From: Acanthamoeba castellanii str. Neff
Lineage: Eukaryota; Discosea; Longamoebia; Acanthamoebidae
DNA length: 64,000 bases
Assembly: GCF_000313135.1 (NCBI RefSeq)
Contig: NW_004457343.1
Location: forward strand, 531,321-595,320
Direction of reading: 5' to 3'
Position 1 is the first letter of the stretch. Every line of letters begins with the position of its first letter. Of the stretch, positions 1-10,064 are shown piece after piece. The notes beneath the pieces were generated by a model, which was not told where the DNA came from, ran no database searches, and worked only from the letters and a program-made list of their open reading frames with translations. The position numbers and the translations under genes are program-made.

Positions 1-358
1 GCCGTCCTCCGTGCCACGCCCCCGATGCACGGGAGGTTGGCCGGTTCGGCCACGTAGGAGTCGTTGCCGCTGGTCGCATTGGTAGGGGTGCACGGGCCGT
101 TGAATTGACCCACGGCCAGCACCTGCGAGTCCGTATTGGCCGTGTGCAACAGGGACAACGTAAACGCCCCTGCAACGTGGTCCAGTGGTCAGTGCGGCGT
201 GTACCGCTAGACCGGCAAGCACAGAACCAGAAAAAATAGATAGAGAAATTAAAAGAGAAAAGAGGGAATGTACCTCGGCAAAGGTGCGGCAGAATGCACA
301 GGACGAGGAGACCGCAGAGGAGCAGGCAGGAGCTTGAGTGCTGGGCCTGCTTCTGCAT
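1..358 (-). CDS. 5'-nucleotidase family protein, secreted (5' end only)
   Basis: The gene runs off the left edge. Exon 1 (358-274) encodes a signal peptide (MQKQAQHSSSCLLLCGLLVL, then CILPHLCRG). A phase-1 intron (273-170) leads to exon 2 (169-1), which reads GAFTLSLLHTANTDSQVLAV and later CIGGVARR. The spacing of LLHT and GGVARR is that of the N-terminal metallophosphoesterase domain of UshA/NT5E 5'-nucleotidases, which hydrolyse extracellular nucleotides at the cell surface or in the periplasm. The first metal-binding signature H-T-x-D-x-H reads H-T-A-N-T-D here, so two ligand positions differ. A divergent or inactive member is possible. The rest of the catalytic domain and the C-terminal substrate domain lie outside the window. 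Confidence 0.72.
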   Translation of the reverse strand, partial: MQKQAQHSSSCLLLCGLLVLCILPHLCRGTFPLFSFNFSIYFFWFCACRSSGTRRTDHWTTLQGRLRCPCCTRPIRTRRCWPWVNSTARAPLPMRPAATTPTWPNRPTSRASGAWHGGR

Positions 359-976
359 CCTCTAGGATTGGTGCTCAAGGTGCCTCGGCTGTTGGCGGTA
401 TGGGGAGTGCCGGCAACAGTAACGCGCTTGTGTGTAGTGGCTCGTTCCTCCAAGGTTGAAAGGCCAAGATCAGAGTCGTGTAGGATTTTCGATCTCCCAC
501 TTTTCTGTAGTCTTCAGCAGGCGAAGTCGCAAGCACGCACTGCATGGCCGTGCAGCTCCTTGCCGCTCCTCAAGCTGCTGTGTGCGACCACCATTGGCGG
601 CCCGGTTTGCAAAATTAAACCCCTGATGTGTGGTTACATGCTGCTCAGCCAACCAGCGTGCGTGGGACTCACCCTAGCCTGTAACGGTGGCTCAACACGG
701 CACCTTCACATCCGGTGACGTGAGCTGTCTTCTGGTCAGGAGGACTCACCCGGGGTTGCTGCCTCCCTGCCCTCAGCCGCTTTTCTCCTGGTCTGCCTCG
801 AGTTGGCACTGAACGCGGTGTGCTCCTCCCGCGGCCACAGATGTGCGTACCGCAGAAGCTCGGCGCCTCCATGCACCAAACGCGGATTGGGCTACACTCC
901 CTAGGAGTTTTATGGACAGTTGGGTTTGTGTTTCAACACAGGCGCACTCTGCGCAGAGGCTTGTAGGACGTTACGG
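359..976. other. intergenic, no gene recognised
   Basis: This stretch lies between the start of the 5'-nucleotidase and the stop codon of the acidic protein. It has only short unsupported ORFs on both strands. I see no tRNA-like cloverleaf, no long repeat and no convincing splice-linked reading frame. It should hold the 5'-nucleotidase promoter and the 3' UTR of the acidic gene. Confidence 0.5.
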
Positions 977-1621
977 TCAATCGTCTGCTTGTCGAAGCGC
1001 CGAAGGTTGCTGGGCTCTCCGCACAAAGCTGATCGTTCGATTCAGCTGGGGCTGCTGCCCCGCAGGGGTATCGCTGCTGTCCCGCCGCTGGTGACCCCGC
1101 TCGCCCCGCACCCACCGCGGCGGAGTGAGTGGCGATGACGGAGCCGACCCTGTGGCCTTGACGCGGTGCGGATGACGTCGCGCCAGTCCTTCGTCTTCGC
1201 TGTGTCGCTTTCTGTCTTCGTCGTTTTCGTTCTTTGTCCCCCCCACCTCGCTTTCGCTCTTTCGCCCCGCGAGACGCAACCTCTCGAGGAGGATGAGGTC
1301 CTCCTTTCTGGACAACAAGACGCTCTCCCGATTGTAGATGTGTTTTACGTACGCCGCTTCGTTTCCCTCGAGAAAAATCAATTCTCCCTCATCTTGGTCT
1401 TCGCTGTCGGATCCACCTCCATTCTCGCTATCGCTATCGTCATCTTCATCTTCCTCGCGTAGTTCCTTGGTTACTGCCTCACCCCGCCTTCTGCCGACCT
1501 CCCTGCGCCGCGAACCGTCCAAACGATGCATGCCCTCGCCCCCTTCTCCATCTTCGCCTTTTCCATCCAGCTCCGTCTCGCTGCCCTCCATCAACTTGTG
1601 GCAGACTTTCGGTTTGCCCAA
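977..1621 (-). CDS. hypothetical acidic protein, 214 residues, apparently single exon
   Basis: This uninterrupted frame starts MGKPKVCHKLMEGSETELDG and contains a strongly acidic block (EEDEDDDSDSENGGGSDSED) around residues 56-78. A more ordered helical segment follows (ELIFLEGNEAAYVKHIYNRE, then RKEDLILLERLRL), and the C-terminus is basic and Ser/Pro-rich with SSPLTPP and RDSSDTP. I do not recognise a domain. Low-complexity acidic and basic halves of this kind are typical of nuclear proteins, which is only an inference. The start is the first ATG of the frame. The lack of introns is unusual beside its intron-rich neighbours, so it could be a single large exon of a longer gene. Confidence 0.5.
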   Translation of the reverse strand: MGKPKVCHKLMEGSETELDGKGEDGEGGEGMHRLDGSRRREVGRRRGEAVTKELREEDEDDDSDSENGGGSDSEDQDEGELIFLEGNEAAYVKHIYNRESVLLSRKEDLILLERLRLAGRKSESEVGGTKNENDEDRKRHSEDEGLARRHPHRVKATGSAPSSPLTPPRWVRGERGHQRRDSSDTPAGQQPQLNRTISFVRRAQQPSALRQADD

Positions 1622-1936
1622 CCACTACGAAATGTATTGTATTTGAAGTAATATTTGAAACACCTTTAAAAATAGGGTCAATATTCACCGAGGTTGGGCA
1701 AGGCTCTGTTGCGGGAGGCTTGATGCAAAGGGACAGACCTGTGGGGTGAGCCCTGAAGGGTGTTGTGGTGGACTTTCAGTCTTGCACCTTGCGCCTTCCC
1801 GGCCTCGCTCGCGCGCCTTTCCCGCCAAATCCGCACGTTTTAAATTTGGTAGCGCGAACTGGCGCAGACAACATCCTCTTTTTGGTGAGGCAATCGACAG
1901 AATCTTAAGAAAGAAGAAGCAGCCGCTATACTCGAC

Positions 1937-2250
1937 ATGTCGTACAGGAAGGGGTACTCGTGCACCGGATCAGGAACGAACTCTCAGGTGAGTCCCTCCT
2001 TCTCCATCTCCACTAATCCCAACAATTCCAATCTATTCAGCCCCGCCACACTTCGCTTGCAAACCAGGGCAATCACTACTGCACCCGTGACTACGGCTCC
2101 TCAGCCGCGAACTCCAACTCGTACCATTACTCGAACTCAAACGGCAGCTACTACTACTCGAACCCCAACGGCTCGACTTACTACAACAATGGCAGCGGCA
2201 GTGCCACCTACACCAGCCCGAGCGGCCGTACCTATTACAAGCAAGGTTGA
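1937..2250 (+). CDS. small Tyr/Ser/Asn-rich conserved protein, 77 residues
   Basis: Two exons, 1937-1987 and 2068-2250, join in phase 0. The intron has GTGAGT and CCAG ends. The product begins MSYRKGYSCTGSGTNSQ and continues GNHYCTRDYGSS, SNSYHYSNSNGSYYYSNP, NGSTYYNNGSGSATYTSP and SGRTYYKQG. I recall similar small proteins with a YSNxDGSYYYxNPNGSTYYN core in fungi and protists, without a known function; this should be checked. Use of an upstream AG at 2040 would insert extra residues and break the GTNSQGNHYC join. There is no signal peptide. The repeated Y-Y-S-N-x-N-G motif suggests short beta hairpins or self-association, but that is a guess. Confidence 0.75.
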
Positions 2251-2475
2251 AGGACCTCTTGCACATGTCCTGCCGTTTGGCCGCTTGCTGATGCTCTCCG
2301 CCACGCGCTAATCGCACAGATCAAATCAACTGTTTAAAAAAAATAGAAGACTGTGCGTTCACGGCTCGCCACGTGGGACGAGCGTCTTCTACTTCAACGT
2401 CGTGCAAAATCGCTATTTACAAAAGGTCGAACAGGGCAATGTACAGAGGTGAGCGTTGTGACACACGAGGTGCTC

Positions 2476-5378
2476 TCATTCAGATGAAAGGATGATGTCA
2501 AAGAAGCTGTCAATTTCGCTGGACTCGCAACCATCAACGCCCTCGCTCAGCTGCAGCGGCTCGATCTTCATGTATGGCGACTCCTGCTTGTGTGCGTCCG
2601 CAATGGGCCAGGTTAGCAAACATCATCAGCTGAGCCACCCAATGCGAAACGACCCCCAATGGAAGGGGTGTGTAAACCATATCCTCTCCTTCAACGAAAG
2701 GCGAGAGGGAGAGGCCGCCGAACTGTCGCCGGAGCAGCTCGTAGAGACTTCTGCCCACCTCTTCATTTGCCTGAGACACCCAAGAAGAACCCCACACGAC
2801 ACCACATTGCTTGGTGAGAACCCGCGCGCAGTACACGAGATCCTGCGCGGTACGTACCATGGCTTGGGCGTACAGGGTTTCCACAGTGGCCTGGGCCGAG
2901 TGGGCTGCCCCACCGGTGGCAGCGGGCCGAAGGACCTGCCCGTGATCCAGCTCCTCCTCAGCCTCTTCTTCGCTGGGCAGGTGCGCGCCGTACGGAGACC
3001 CAACAGCGGGAGAAGCCGGTTCGATGTGCTTTCGCTTGCCTCCCGCTGAAACGAATGCAGATGCATGAGGAGCCGGACAAGGGCCTGGGCGCGGGCGCGG
3101 TGTGAAGGGAGGGTGAGATGGGGTACCTAGCTCGTTGACAGCTGTTCCGAAGGTGGTGTTGTTCTCGTAGCCGTGGGGCAGCTTGAGGCTGTGGTCCTTC
3201 ATGCACTTGAGCTGTTTGATGGTCTCCTCCAGCAGCTTGACGTCACACGTCCGATAGCCCGCATCGGTGTGCCGGTCAATGGAGTGCAGCGCCAGAGTGC
3301 CCTCTTGTTCGGGCTGCTTCAGGAGCTCTGACGACAGGACAATGACCACAAACAATCAATTTAGACGGACGCCTTTGTGGTTCCTCATAGCGGAGAGTCG
3401 GCACCGATAATTTGATTGAGCGCCGCCCGCAGAGCCTTGTCGGAGTGAGGGTCATAGATGCGCACGATGGTCGCCTGCAAGCGCCCCTTGTACAAATTCA
3501 AGGCGAGCGCGTCCGGCTGTCGTTGTGACAGCGCCACGCAATGGTGAGCGAAACGGAACGGAGGGCAAAGAAGCAAGCGCGGTACCTGGGACGAGAAGCG
3601 GAGCAAGAACGTGGGGCGGCCGGTGAGCTCGGAGGCTTCCTTGAGGACCTTCTCGACCCGAGAAGGGGGGATGAAGTGGAGCAACGACGACTCCATCAGC
3701 GCTTGAACCTGCGCACCCGATCGACATAATTCAGAAACGGAGCTACATCAGCCGACAGCGGGAGAGGTATACGTCAGCGGTGTTGTAGAGCGCGTAGAAG
3801 GAGTTGGTCCACGCGATGAGCCGCTGGAAGATGTCGGGGGTGATCTCCTCGCTGGGAGTCAGCCGGTGGATGCTGAGTACGATGTCCTCCGAAGGCAGGG
3901 GCTGATCCGTTTTGGCGCCGGCCTTCTGCTTGCCGGTGAGGTCGCGGTAGCACCGCTTGGCATAGAAGCGGGAGATCCACTTCCATGCCACCTCCCACGT
4001 CTGCCACCCGACCACCACGAGGTGGAGGCTCGGTTAGGGTGCGGAACAGTGCCCATCTGGAGTGGTCTAATAATGTAGTACCGGAATCTGCTGGAGCTCG
4101 CGCATGGCCACGCGATAGAACATGTCCGGTCGCTGCGTGCTCTTGCTATGCACGACGTAGTGGAAGTCTTGCTGGGCGACCACCCGCTGCCTTGAAGGGC
4201 GTACATACAGAAACGCAGAGGGTGAATGGGCTGACCTCGAGGGCGAAAACTGCGAAAGGCCTTAGGGGACGTACTCCAGGTCGATCAAGCGCAAACGCAT
4301 CACCTGCACGCCAGCTTTGTTGTAGAGGGTCGAGGTATCGAGCAGCACCTGCGTGCGCATTCAGCGGATGAGCACCGACGAACGTCACACGAACACATGA
4401 CGTCGCACACGCACCATGAACTGGTTGCCTTTTAGCGGGACAAAGGCCACGCTAGGGTCCTCGATCTCATCCGCGCCGTCTCGTGCCAGCGTGACAGCAA
4501 CCAGCCGCGCGTTCCTCGGGTTGGTGACCGTCACATGCAGGTATTCGGGCGTGTTCGGCTTCTTCTTGTCGCGCAGGAAGAGCACGTCCTGGGTCGGCGC
4601 CACATCGATCCTGTCAGCATTGAACAAAGCCAACCGTGAGTGAGCCTCTCGCGCACAATCACATTTGCACTTCTCTCGAAAACGCGAGTTTTGAGAGCTA
4701 CGCACCGAGAGTGAGGGTCTAGGTCTGGGTGAATCCTGGACAGCGGAGCGCTGGGGACGGAGGACTCTTTGGGCGTCGCAAGAGTCGTACGCCGAGCCGA
4801 GCTGGCGCCACTGACCTTGCGCGCCGGTTTTCGGCCGGCCTTGCTGCTGGCCCGCGCGCCCGCAGGCGGAGAGTCGGCCGAGTACTGTGGCGGTGGTGAG
4901 GTGACCTGCTGAGGTGTGGGCGGCAGCACCACGGCCGGGCTCGAGGGATACGACGCGGGCGCGGGCTTGTGGTGGGCTGCCATGTACTCATTCATGGCCT
5001 GGTGCACGTGGGAAGCACTGCGCACGAGCATGGCACGAGATGAGGGTGAGAAGAAGAAAGAGAGCCAACTGCCCCCCTCGAGGGAGATGCGGACCTTGGA
5101 AAGGGGGTGGGCGAGCGGAGGAGGGTCTGCAGCAAATCCGGGAACAACGTGAAGACGCCGGCCTGGTTAGGGTTGGTTCGTATGAACTCGGCCAGGCAAT
5201 CCCCTCGTTGCCCGAGGATGTGCTGGTGCTGCTTCAGTATGTCCTCGCTCTGCCTGTTCGCGTGCTGCCCTCCCCCCCACCCAAATTCAGTTACTTTTCG
5301 CAATTGATCTCAAGATTCAAGATTCCTCCTGGTGGATCGATTGAATTGATTAATCGTGCTCACCTCATCTGCATTCAT
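2476..5378 (-). CDS. STAT-like transcription factor with SH2 domain
   Basis: Thirteen exons join with consistent phase: 5378-5364, 5264-5095, 5017-4706, 4610-4415, 4348-4275, 4190-4082, 4000-3773, 3708-3586, 3516-3405, 3327-3127, 3045-2858, 2770-2678 and 2583-2476, giving 642 residues. In order there is a short helical N-terminus, a Pro/Ser/Ala linker, a DNA-binding-like region (LFLRDKKKPNTPEYLHVTV, NPRNARLVAVTL), a Trp-rich linker (TWEVAWKWISRFYAKR) and an SH2 core GRPTFLLRFSSQ with the phosphotyrosine-binding Arg. Near the C-terminus ESPYMKIEPLQ resembles the STAT tyrosine site (Y-hydrophobic-K). The tail is acidic and hydrophobic (EIDSFFDIILSSE), like a transactivation segment. STATs dimerise through reciprocal SH2-pTyr contacts and enter the nucleus. 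Dictyostelium has such factors, so a homologue here is plausible. The coiled-coil region looks shorter than in animal STATs. Confidence 0.8.
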
Positions 5379-5512
5379 GGTGCACGCACAGAGCCAGGCC
5401 GGACTTCGTTTGTAACTTTGAAAAATCTTGCTTGTTAGTGCACATACTTTATCCCTGTATTTCCTGCTTGCCCATTGGCCCAAACGTGCACGCGACGCTG
5501 GCACGACCTCAC

Positions 5513-8052
5513 TCACGAGGAGGACGACGCCTCCTCTTTGCTTGCGTGGGGCTCCTTCTTGTCCTCGGCGAACTGCTTGCGCTTGAGGAAGTAGTCCGAC
5601 ACGTGGGCGTGGGCCGGGCCTTCGGCGTCCTCTCCGTAGGTGACCTGCAAGCACGTGTGCAATCAGTACCCAGCACACGCACACGCACACGCACCACCAC
5701 ACGCACCACCGCACACCAAAGAAAGGGCAAAGGGTACGGTGATATCGGAATGGATAGAGGGATCAAAGTCCATGATCTTCTCCATCGTGATCAGCCTTCG
5801 TCGCAGGCGCATGGAGAGCACCTGCTCGGAGTTGGCCAGCAGCTTGAGGCAGGGGTGGAGCGGAACGTCGCTGTCCTTGTACCTGCGACGCCGCGGTCAG
5901 AGTGGTAGACCCCTTGCCAGCTGAAGTGGAAGAGAGGGGGGAGTCACGCACTGGTCGGTGGTGGGCAGCCAGTAGACGAGTCGTCCGCCCATAACCAGCG
6001 TCTGTGCGGCGAAAACGAGCAGGTCTCGCAACACGTCCGGCACATCATAGGGCACGGACTGAGGGATGTGGGGCAGGTCGCTGCATGGACGGACACGACA
6101 GACACAACACAGTAAGAACCTACACCCGGGAGGAATGGCTTGCAGCTGCCATGGTCGCAGGGGGCAGGCGTGGTACAGATCGACGCGGGCCTCCTTGACC
6201 TTCCGCTTGACCTTCTTGCCGATCTTACGCGCGCCAGCTCGCACTCCGTATGGCGCTGGAGGTTTGACAGGCGATAAAAATGAGCCAATGGCTGTGCCAC
6301 CGCAGCGGGAAATGGTACACTCGGCGTGCAACTGGGGGTTGAACGTACGATCGCCGACAATGGCATCATACCACTGCGCGTTGCGCCTCCAGCAAGGACG
6401 AGAGCCATCGCACGCAACCAAGTCCACAAGCCTGTCGTCCATCTTGTACTGCGCAAAGTTTGTGAAAATGTTTGTGGATCCATCTGCCAGGAACAGCCAC
6501 CAGTAAGAAATGTAAGCACTCACCATCACACCGACGAGAGAATGGGAAATATGAGCGGAGTGAGTTGAAACCTGTGACTTGCTGGTTGAGCTTGGTGTCT
6601 CCCCGCAGCACGCGCGGATCGATGTCGCCACCGATGGTCATCGCTCCAAAATGAGCGCAGCCCACCAGAATGCTTCCTGTCAGATGCACACGAGACACGC
6701 GCACGCGCGTTAGTCCTAGCTTCTCCTGCGAAAGGAGAGGCCGGGTTGTGGGCCGGTAGGACGCGCACCGGTGCCCACGAACGGGTCAAACACGAAGCTA
6801 CCCGACCGCGCAAGCGCCTGGTTCGCCATCAGGAGGGACCATTCGCTGCTCATCGAGGTGGTGCCGAGGTAGCCTCTCTTCTTGAGCGAGTACTTGTCAA
6901 TGGCAACTCGGCCTTCTCCCTCGGCAATCTTAACATGACCGGCCTTGCGTGAGTAAGGCCAGACGCTACCTTGTGGCGCGATAGAGATGCCACACAAAGC
7001 GGTACCTGACGAGCGAAGTATATCTTGCGAGGCGGCATGTCCTTAGGTGCGTTGTTGCCAATGTCTTCAACGATCCAAAATCGGTTGTCCGGTTCCTCCA
7101 GACTAATCTTGCCTGATGTAAGACATGTGGGGTCCATAGCGATGGATTGTTGTTGTGAGTTGAAATGCGGGTGGGAGCATTGAGTGCGAGCTAGAAGGTG
7201 AGAAGAGGAACCATGCAGAGGAAGGGAGGCAAAGCGCTTCATGATCTCGATACGCTCGGCGTTATCGTACTTGCGGCCGAACCCATCCACCACAAACTTA
7301 AAGGACTTGTCCGCCGCACCGTAGATTTCCTGATGATGCGAACACGGCCAGTTGGTGTAAGACCATACAATCGACATGCAGTTTGTTGATGATGATGATG
7401 ATGAAGGGGAAGGTGAAGAAGATGGCGAGTGTCGATTACCATCTTTTCCCTGGGATACTTGTCCAGGGAAGCGAGCAGCTCTTCATAGGTCTTACCTTCG
7501 CCCCATTTCTCGAAGAACCCTCTGCACGTGCACGAAACAACGAACGTGAGTCGGAGCCGTGGCTGACCACGAGACGAGTGGCAAGAGGGGAAGGTTACTT
7601 GATCAACACCGACCGAGACGCGATGTCGGCGGCCGCCTTCTCGGACGGAAGCGTGACAGTCAAGAACGGACACTTGAGAGATGGACATGTGGTGAGCAAA
7701 CTGCCAGCAGGCAGAGAGAAAGCGGAAAGTGAGCGGTCTAGTGCCGGGCTGTACCTCCGGATCATGTTCCTCTTTGTTGTAGTGGAGGGGATAGTTGAAG
7801 AGACGAGCAAGAGACTCCAACTCTGATGCCCATCAACAATTGATATCTTGAATAAGATTCTGAAGAACAATTAATCGCAAGAGAATGCCGTACCTGGGAG
7901 CCTGAATTCAACTCGTGTGTGGAAAAAATAGCACAAGAACTGCACCCCCTCCGCCGGAGTCTCGTCCACCTAACCGACAATTAGAAGACAAAATGAATAA
8001 ACCTGCCAATGCGCCTGATAGATCTTGGATTGATAAGGACCGCTACCTGCAT
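5513..8052 (-). CDS. TRM11: tRNA (guanine-10-N2)-methyltransferase catalytic subunit
   Basis: Fourteen exons encode about 471 residues, close to human TRMT11 (about 463). Exon 1 is only ATGCAG (8052-8047). The N-terminal THUMP-like part shows FHTRVEFRLPELESLARL and GFFEKWGEGKTYEELL. The Rossmann methyltransferase part has FVFDPFVGTG (SAM-binding motif I), GGDID, WYDAIVGDPPYG (DPPYG catalytic motif joined across the 6349/6255 splice) and QTLVMGGRLVYWLP. Trm11 partners with Trm112 to form m2G10 in cytosolic tRNAs. The last exon (5644-5513) encodes a divergent tail (DYFLKRKQ, then a Lys/Glu/Ser-rich end). The gene is head-to-head with the PDRG1-like gene, 140 bp away. Boundaries of exons 1 and 4 are the least certain. 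Confidence 0.92.
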
Positions 8053-8192
8053 GCCGACGGGTGATGGAAATGAGAAGGTCAGCTGGGGCAGTTGAACGCG
8101 CAACTGGACGCGATGCGAGTTTTGTCTCTTTTTCTTGGCATTTTCTCGAGATCTTTTCCTCAAGAGTGTGGAGCGAAATCGAACAAGACAAG
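8053..8192. promoter_or_regulatory. shared divergent promoter region
   Basis: Only 140 bp separate the start codons of TRM11 (minus) and the PDRG1-like gene (plus), so both 5' UTRs and promoters must lie here or in the first TRM11 intron. I see no clear TATA box. The interval is inferred from gene geometry. Confidence 0.5.
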
Positions 8193-8732
8193 ATGAAGCG
8201 CGGCTTCTTGGTGTCGGAGAAGGCTCCATCTCAAGCCAGGCCAGCCACAGCTGGGCGCCCAAAAAAGACACCGGAAGAGCTTGAGCGAGAACGAGATGCT
8301 GTGATTATGTCGCGATTATCGATTGATCAAGCGGTCGAGTATGAGGCTCTTCGCGAAGACATCGCCACCGAGAAGCAAACGGTATGGGCTCATCCTGGCT
8401 CCTCACATGCACACCCTAACCGTCCGTGTTCTGCCGGCAGCTGAGGAACTACGAGATCCGAGAAGAGCGAAACAAGCAGGCACTCGGGTACCTGGCCAAG
8501 CCAGACGCAGAGTCGAAGGTCTGGTACTGTGCTGGTGACTTCTTCATCCACCTGCCCAAGCAGAAGGCCGAGGGACTTGTGCAGCGAGGTACGTGCCATC
8601 CTCGCGAAGATGCAGCGACCCGCCATAACCGTCTTTGCAACACCAGACCGAGACAACGCAGCGTGCGAGGCCGAGGCAACACACGAACGGATCAAGAGCA
8701 AGACCGTGGAGCTACAGCAGCTAGCCAAGTAG
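8193..8732 (+). CDS. PDRG1-like prefoldin-family protein (intact copy)
   Basis: Three exons (8193-8381, 8441-8588, 8647-8732) encode 140 residues. The N-terminus is basic (MKRGFLVSEKAP) and is followed by a helical segment (DQAVEYEALREDIATEKQ). The core KVWYCAGDFFIHLPKQKAEG and the charged helix after it match the beta-hairpin and second helix of PDRG1 (pattern V-x-x-C-x-G-x-x-F-I-x-x-P). PDRG1 is a prefoldin-like subunit of the R2TP/prefoldin-like assembly machinery for RNA polymerases and PIKK kinases. A second copy that lacks its 5' end lies after the sequence gap (9340-9770). Confidence 0.72.
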
Positions 8733-9247
8733 CCTCTCGCTCTGAACTCTCATGAAGCTCACGCGTGTACAGAACAACAGTCTTGTTCGCCAGCAGTTTG
8801 GCCAGCCTCTTGGCGAACTCGAGGCAAAAGCAACGGAAAACAAAGCAGGTGCTAAAACAACAGCTTACGAAGGAAGAAGGCCACAACTAATAACGAAGAT
8901 GCGACGCTACTTGGCTGGAGGCGCCCCTCTTGTGGGTGCCAGTGGCCGTCTTCTTGCGCGCTCGAGTGCAGCTCGCCCGCTGAGTAAGCAGGCCGCAGCA
9001 GCCCGCCTCTACTCACGCCGCAACTTTACGGCTGCTGCCACCACCGGGTACACGGGTGGCGGCCCTCACCTCTCCACCGCTCCCACTACACCTGCTGCGG
9101 TTCCTCCTCAGCGCAAAGAGAACCGACTGGCGGCAGAGAAGTCGCCCTACCTACTACAGCACAAGCACAACCCAGTCGACTGGTACTGCACCACCTCACC
9201 TTGTTTCTAGAGAGGGGGGGGGCTGCTTGCTTACACCCCTGTGAGTC
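8304..9247 (+). repeat. direct repeat, copy A (about 0.94 kb)
   Basis: From 8304 to the gap, the sequence repeats nearly base for base at 9340-10412. Differences are scattered substitutions (for example in the first PDRG1 intron), small indels in the second PDRG1 intron, and a 135-bp insertion in copy B. Copy A covers most of PDRG1 and the first exon of SPATA20, then stops in Ns. Two contig ends or two haplotypes laid next to each other would look like this. Confidence 0.9.
8899..9247 (+). pseudogene. SPATA20 5' fragment (duplicate first exon before gap)
   Basis: This copy starts with the same mitochondrial-type leader as the complete gene ([20 protein letters not shown]) and runs through [15 protein letters not shown] to the donor near 9183. 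The first intron is cut by the Ns at 9248. There are a few amino-acid changes (SRRNF for PRRNF, TTGYTG for TTRYTG). It cannot make a protein as assembled, and is more likely a redundant allele or contig end than a true pseudogene. Confidence 0.75.
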
Positions 9248-9339
9248 NNNNNNNNNNNNNNNNNNNNNNNNNNNNNNNNNNNNNNNNNNNNNNNNNNNNN
9301 NNNNNNNNNNNNNNNNNNNNNNNNNNNNNNNNNNNNNNN
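9248..9339. other. assembly gap (92 Ns)
   Basis: A run of undetermined bases is flanked by the two copies of the PDRG1/SPATA20 repeat. The gap length need not be real. Confidence 0.99.
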
Positions 9340-9770
9340 ATTATGTCGCGATTATCGATTGATCAAGCGGTCGAGTATGAGGCTCTTCGCGAAGACATCG
9401 CCACCGAGAAGCAAACGGTATGGGCTCATCCTGGCTCCCCACATGCACACCCTAACCGTCCGTGTTCTGCCGGCAGCTGAGGAACTACGAGATCCGAGAA
9501 GAGCGAAACAAGCAGGCACTCGGGTACCTGGCCAAGCCAGACGCAGAGTCGAAGGTCTGGTACTGTGCTGGTGACTTCTTCATCCACCTGCCCAAGCAGA
9601 AGGCCGAGGGACTTGTGCAGCGAGGTACGTGTCATCCTATGAAGACGCAGCGATCCGCCGCCATAACCGTCTTTGCAACACCAGACCGTGACAACGCAGC
9701 GTGCGAGGCCGAGGCAACACACGAACGGATCAAGAGCAAGACCGTGGAGCTACAGCAGCTAGCCAAGTAG
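9340..9770 (+). pseudogene. PDRG1-like gene, second copy lacking its 5' end
   Basis: The copy begins inside exon 1 at IMSRLSIDQAVEYEALREDI, directly after the gap. It keeps the exon 2 core (KVWYCAGDFFIHLPKQKAEG) and exon 3, ending in TAG at 9768-9770. Coding sequence is nearly identical to the first copy, while the second intron has several substitutions and indels. The missing start lies in the Ns, so whether it is a real second gene cannot be decided from the window. Confidence 0.7.
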
Positions 9771-9966
9771 CCCTCCCGCTCTATGAAGCTCACGCATGTA
9801 CAGAACAACAGTCTTGTTCGCCAGCAGTTTGCAGCGTGCGAGGCCGAGGCAACACACGAACGGATCAAGAGCAAGACCGTGGAGCTACAGCAGCTAGCCA
9901 AGTAGCCCTCCCGCTCTATGAAGCTCACGCATGTACAGAACAACAGTCTTGTTCGCCAGCAGTTTG
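9697..9966 (+). repeat. 135-bp perfect tandem duplication
   Basis: Bases 9697-9831 are repeated at 9832-9966. The unit holds the end of the last PDRG1 exon with its stop codon and the start of the intergenic sequence. Because the stop at 9770 precedes the second unit, the protein is unaffected. Copy A of the larger repeat lacks this duplication. Confidence 0.9.
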
Positions 9967-10064
9967 GCCAACCTCTTGGCGAACTCGAGGCAAAAGCAAC
10001 GGAAAACAAAGCAGGTGCTAAAACAACAGCGTACGAAGGAAGAAGGCCACAACTAATACCGAAG

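Noticed and set aside
1166..1462. Plus-strand frame starting with a signal-peptide-like segment
   Set aside because: It is the complement of the acidic and Arg-rich minus-strand protein at 977-1621; the same codon effect makes false hydrophobic runs.
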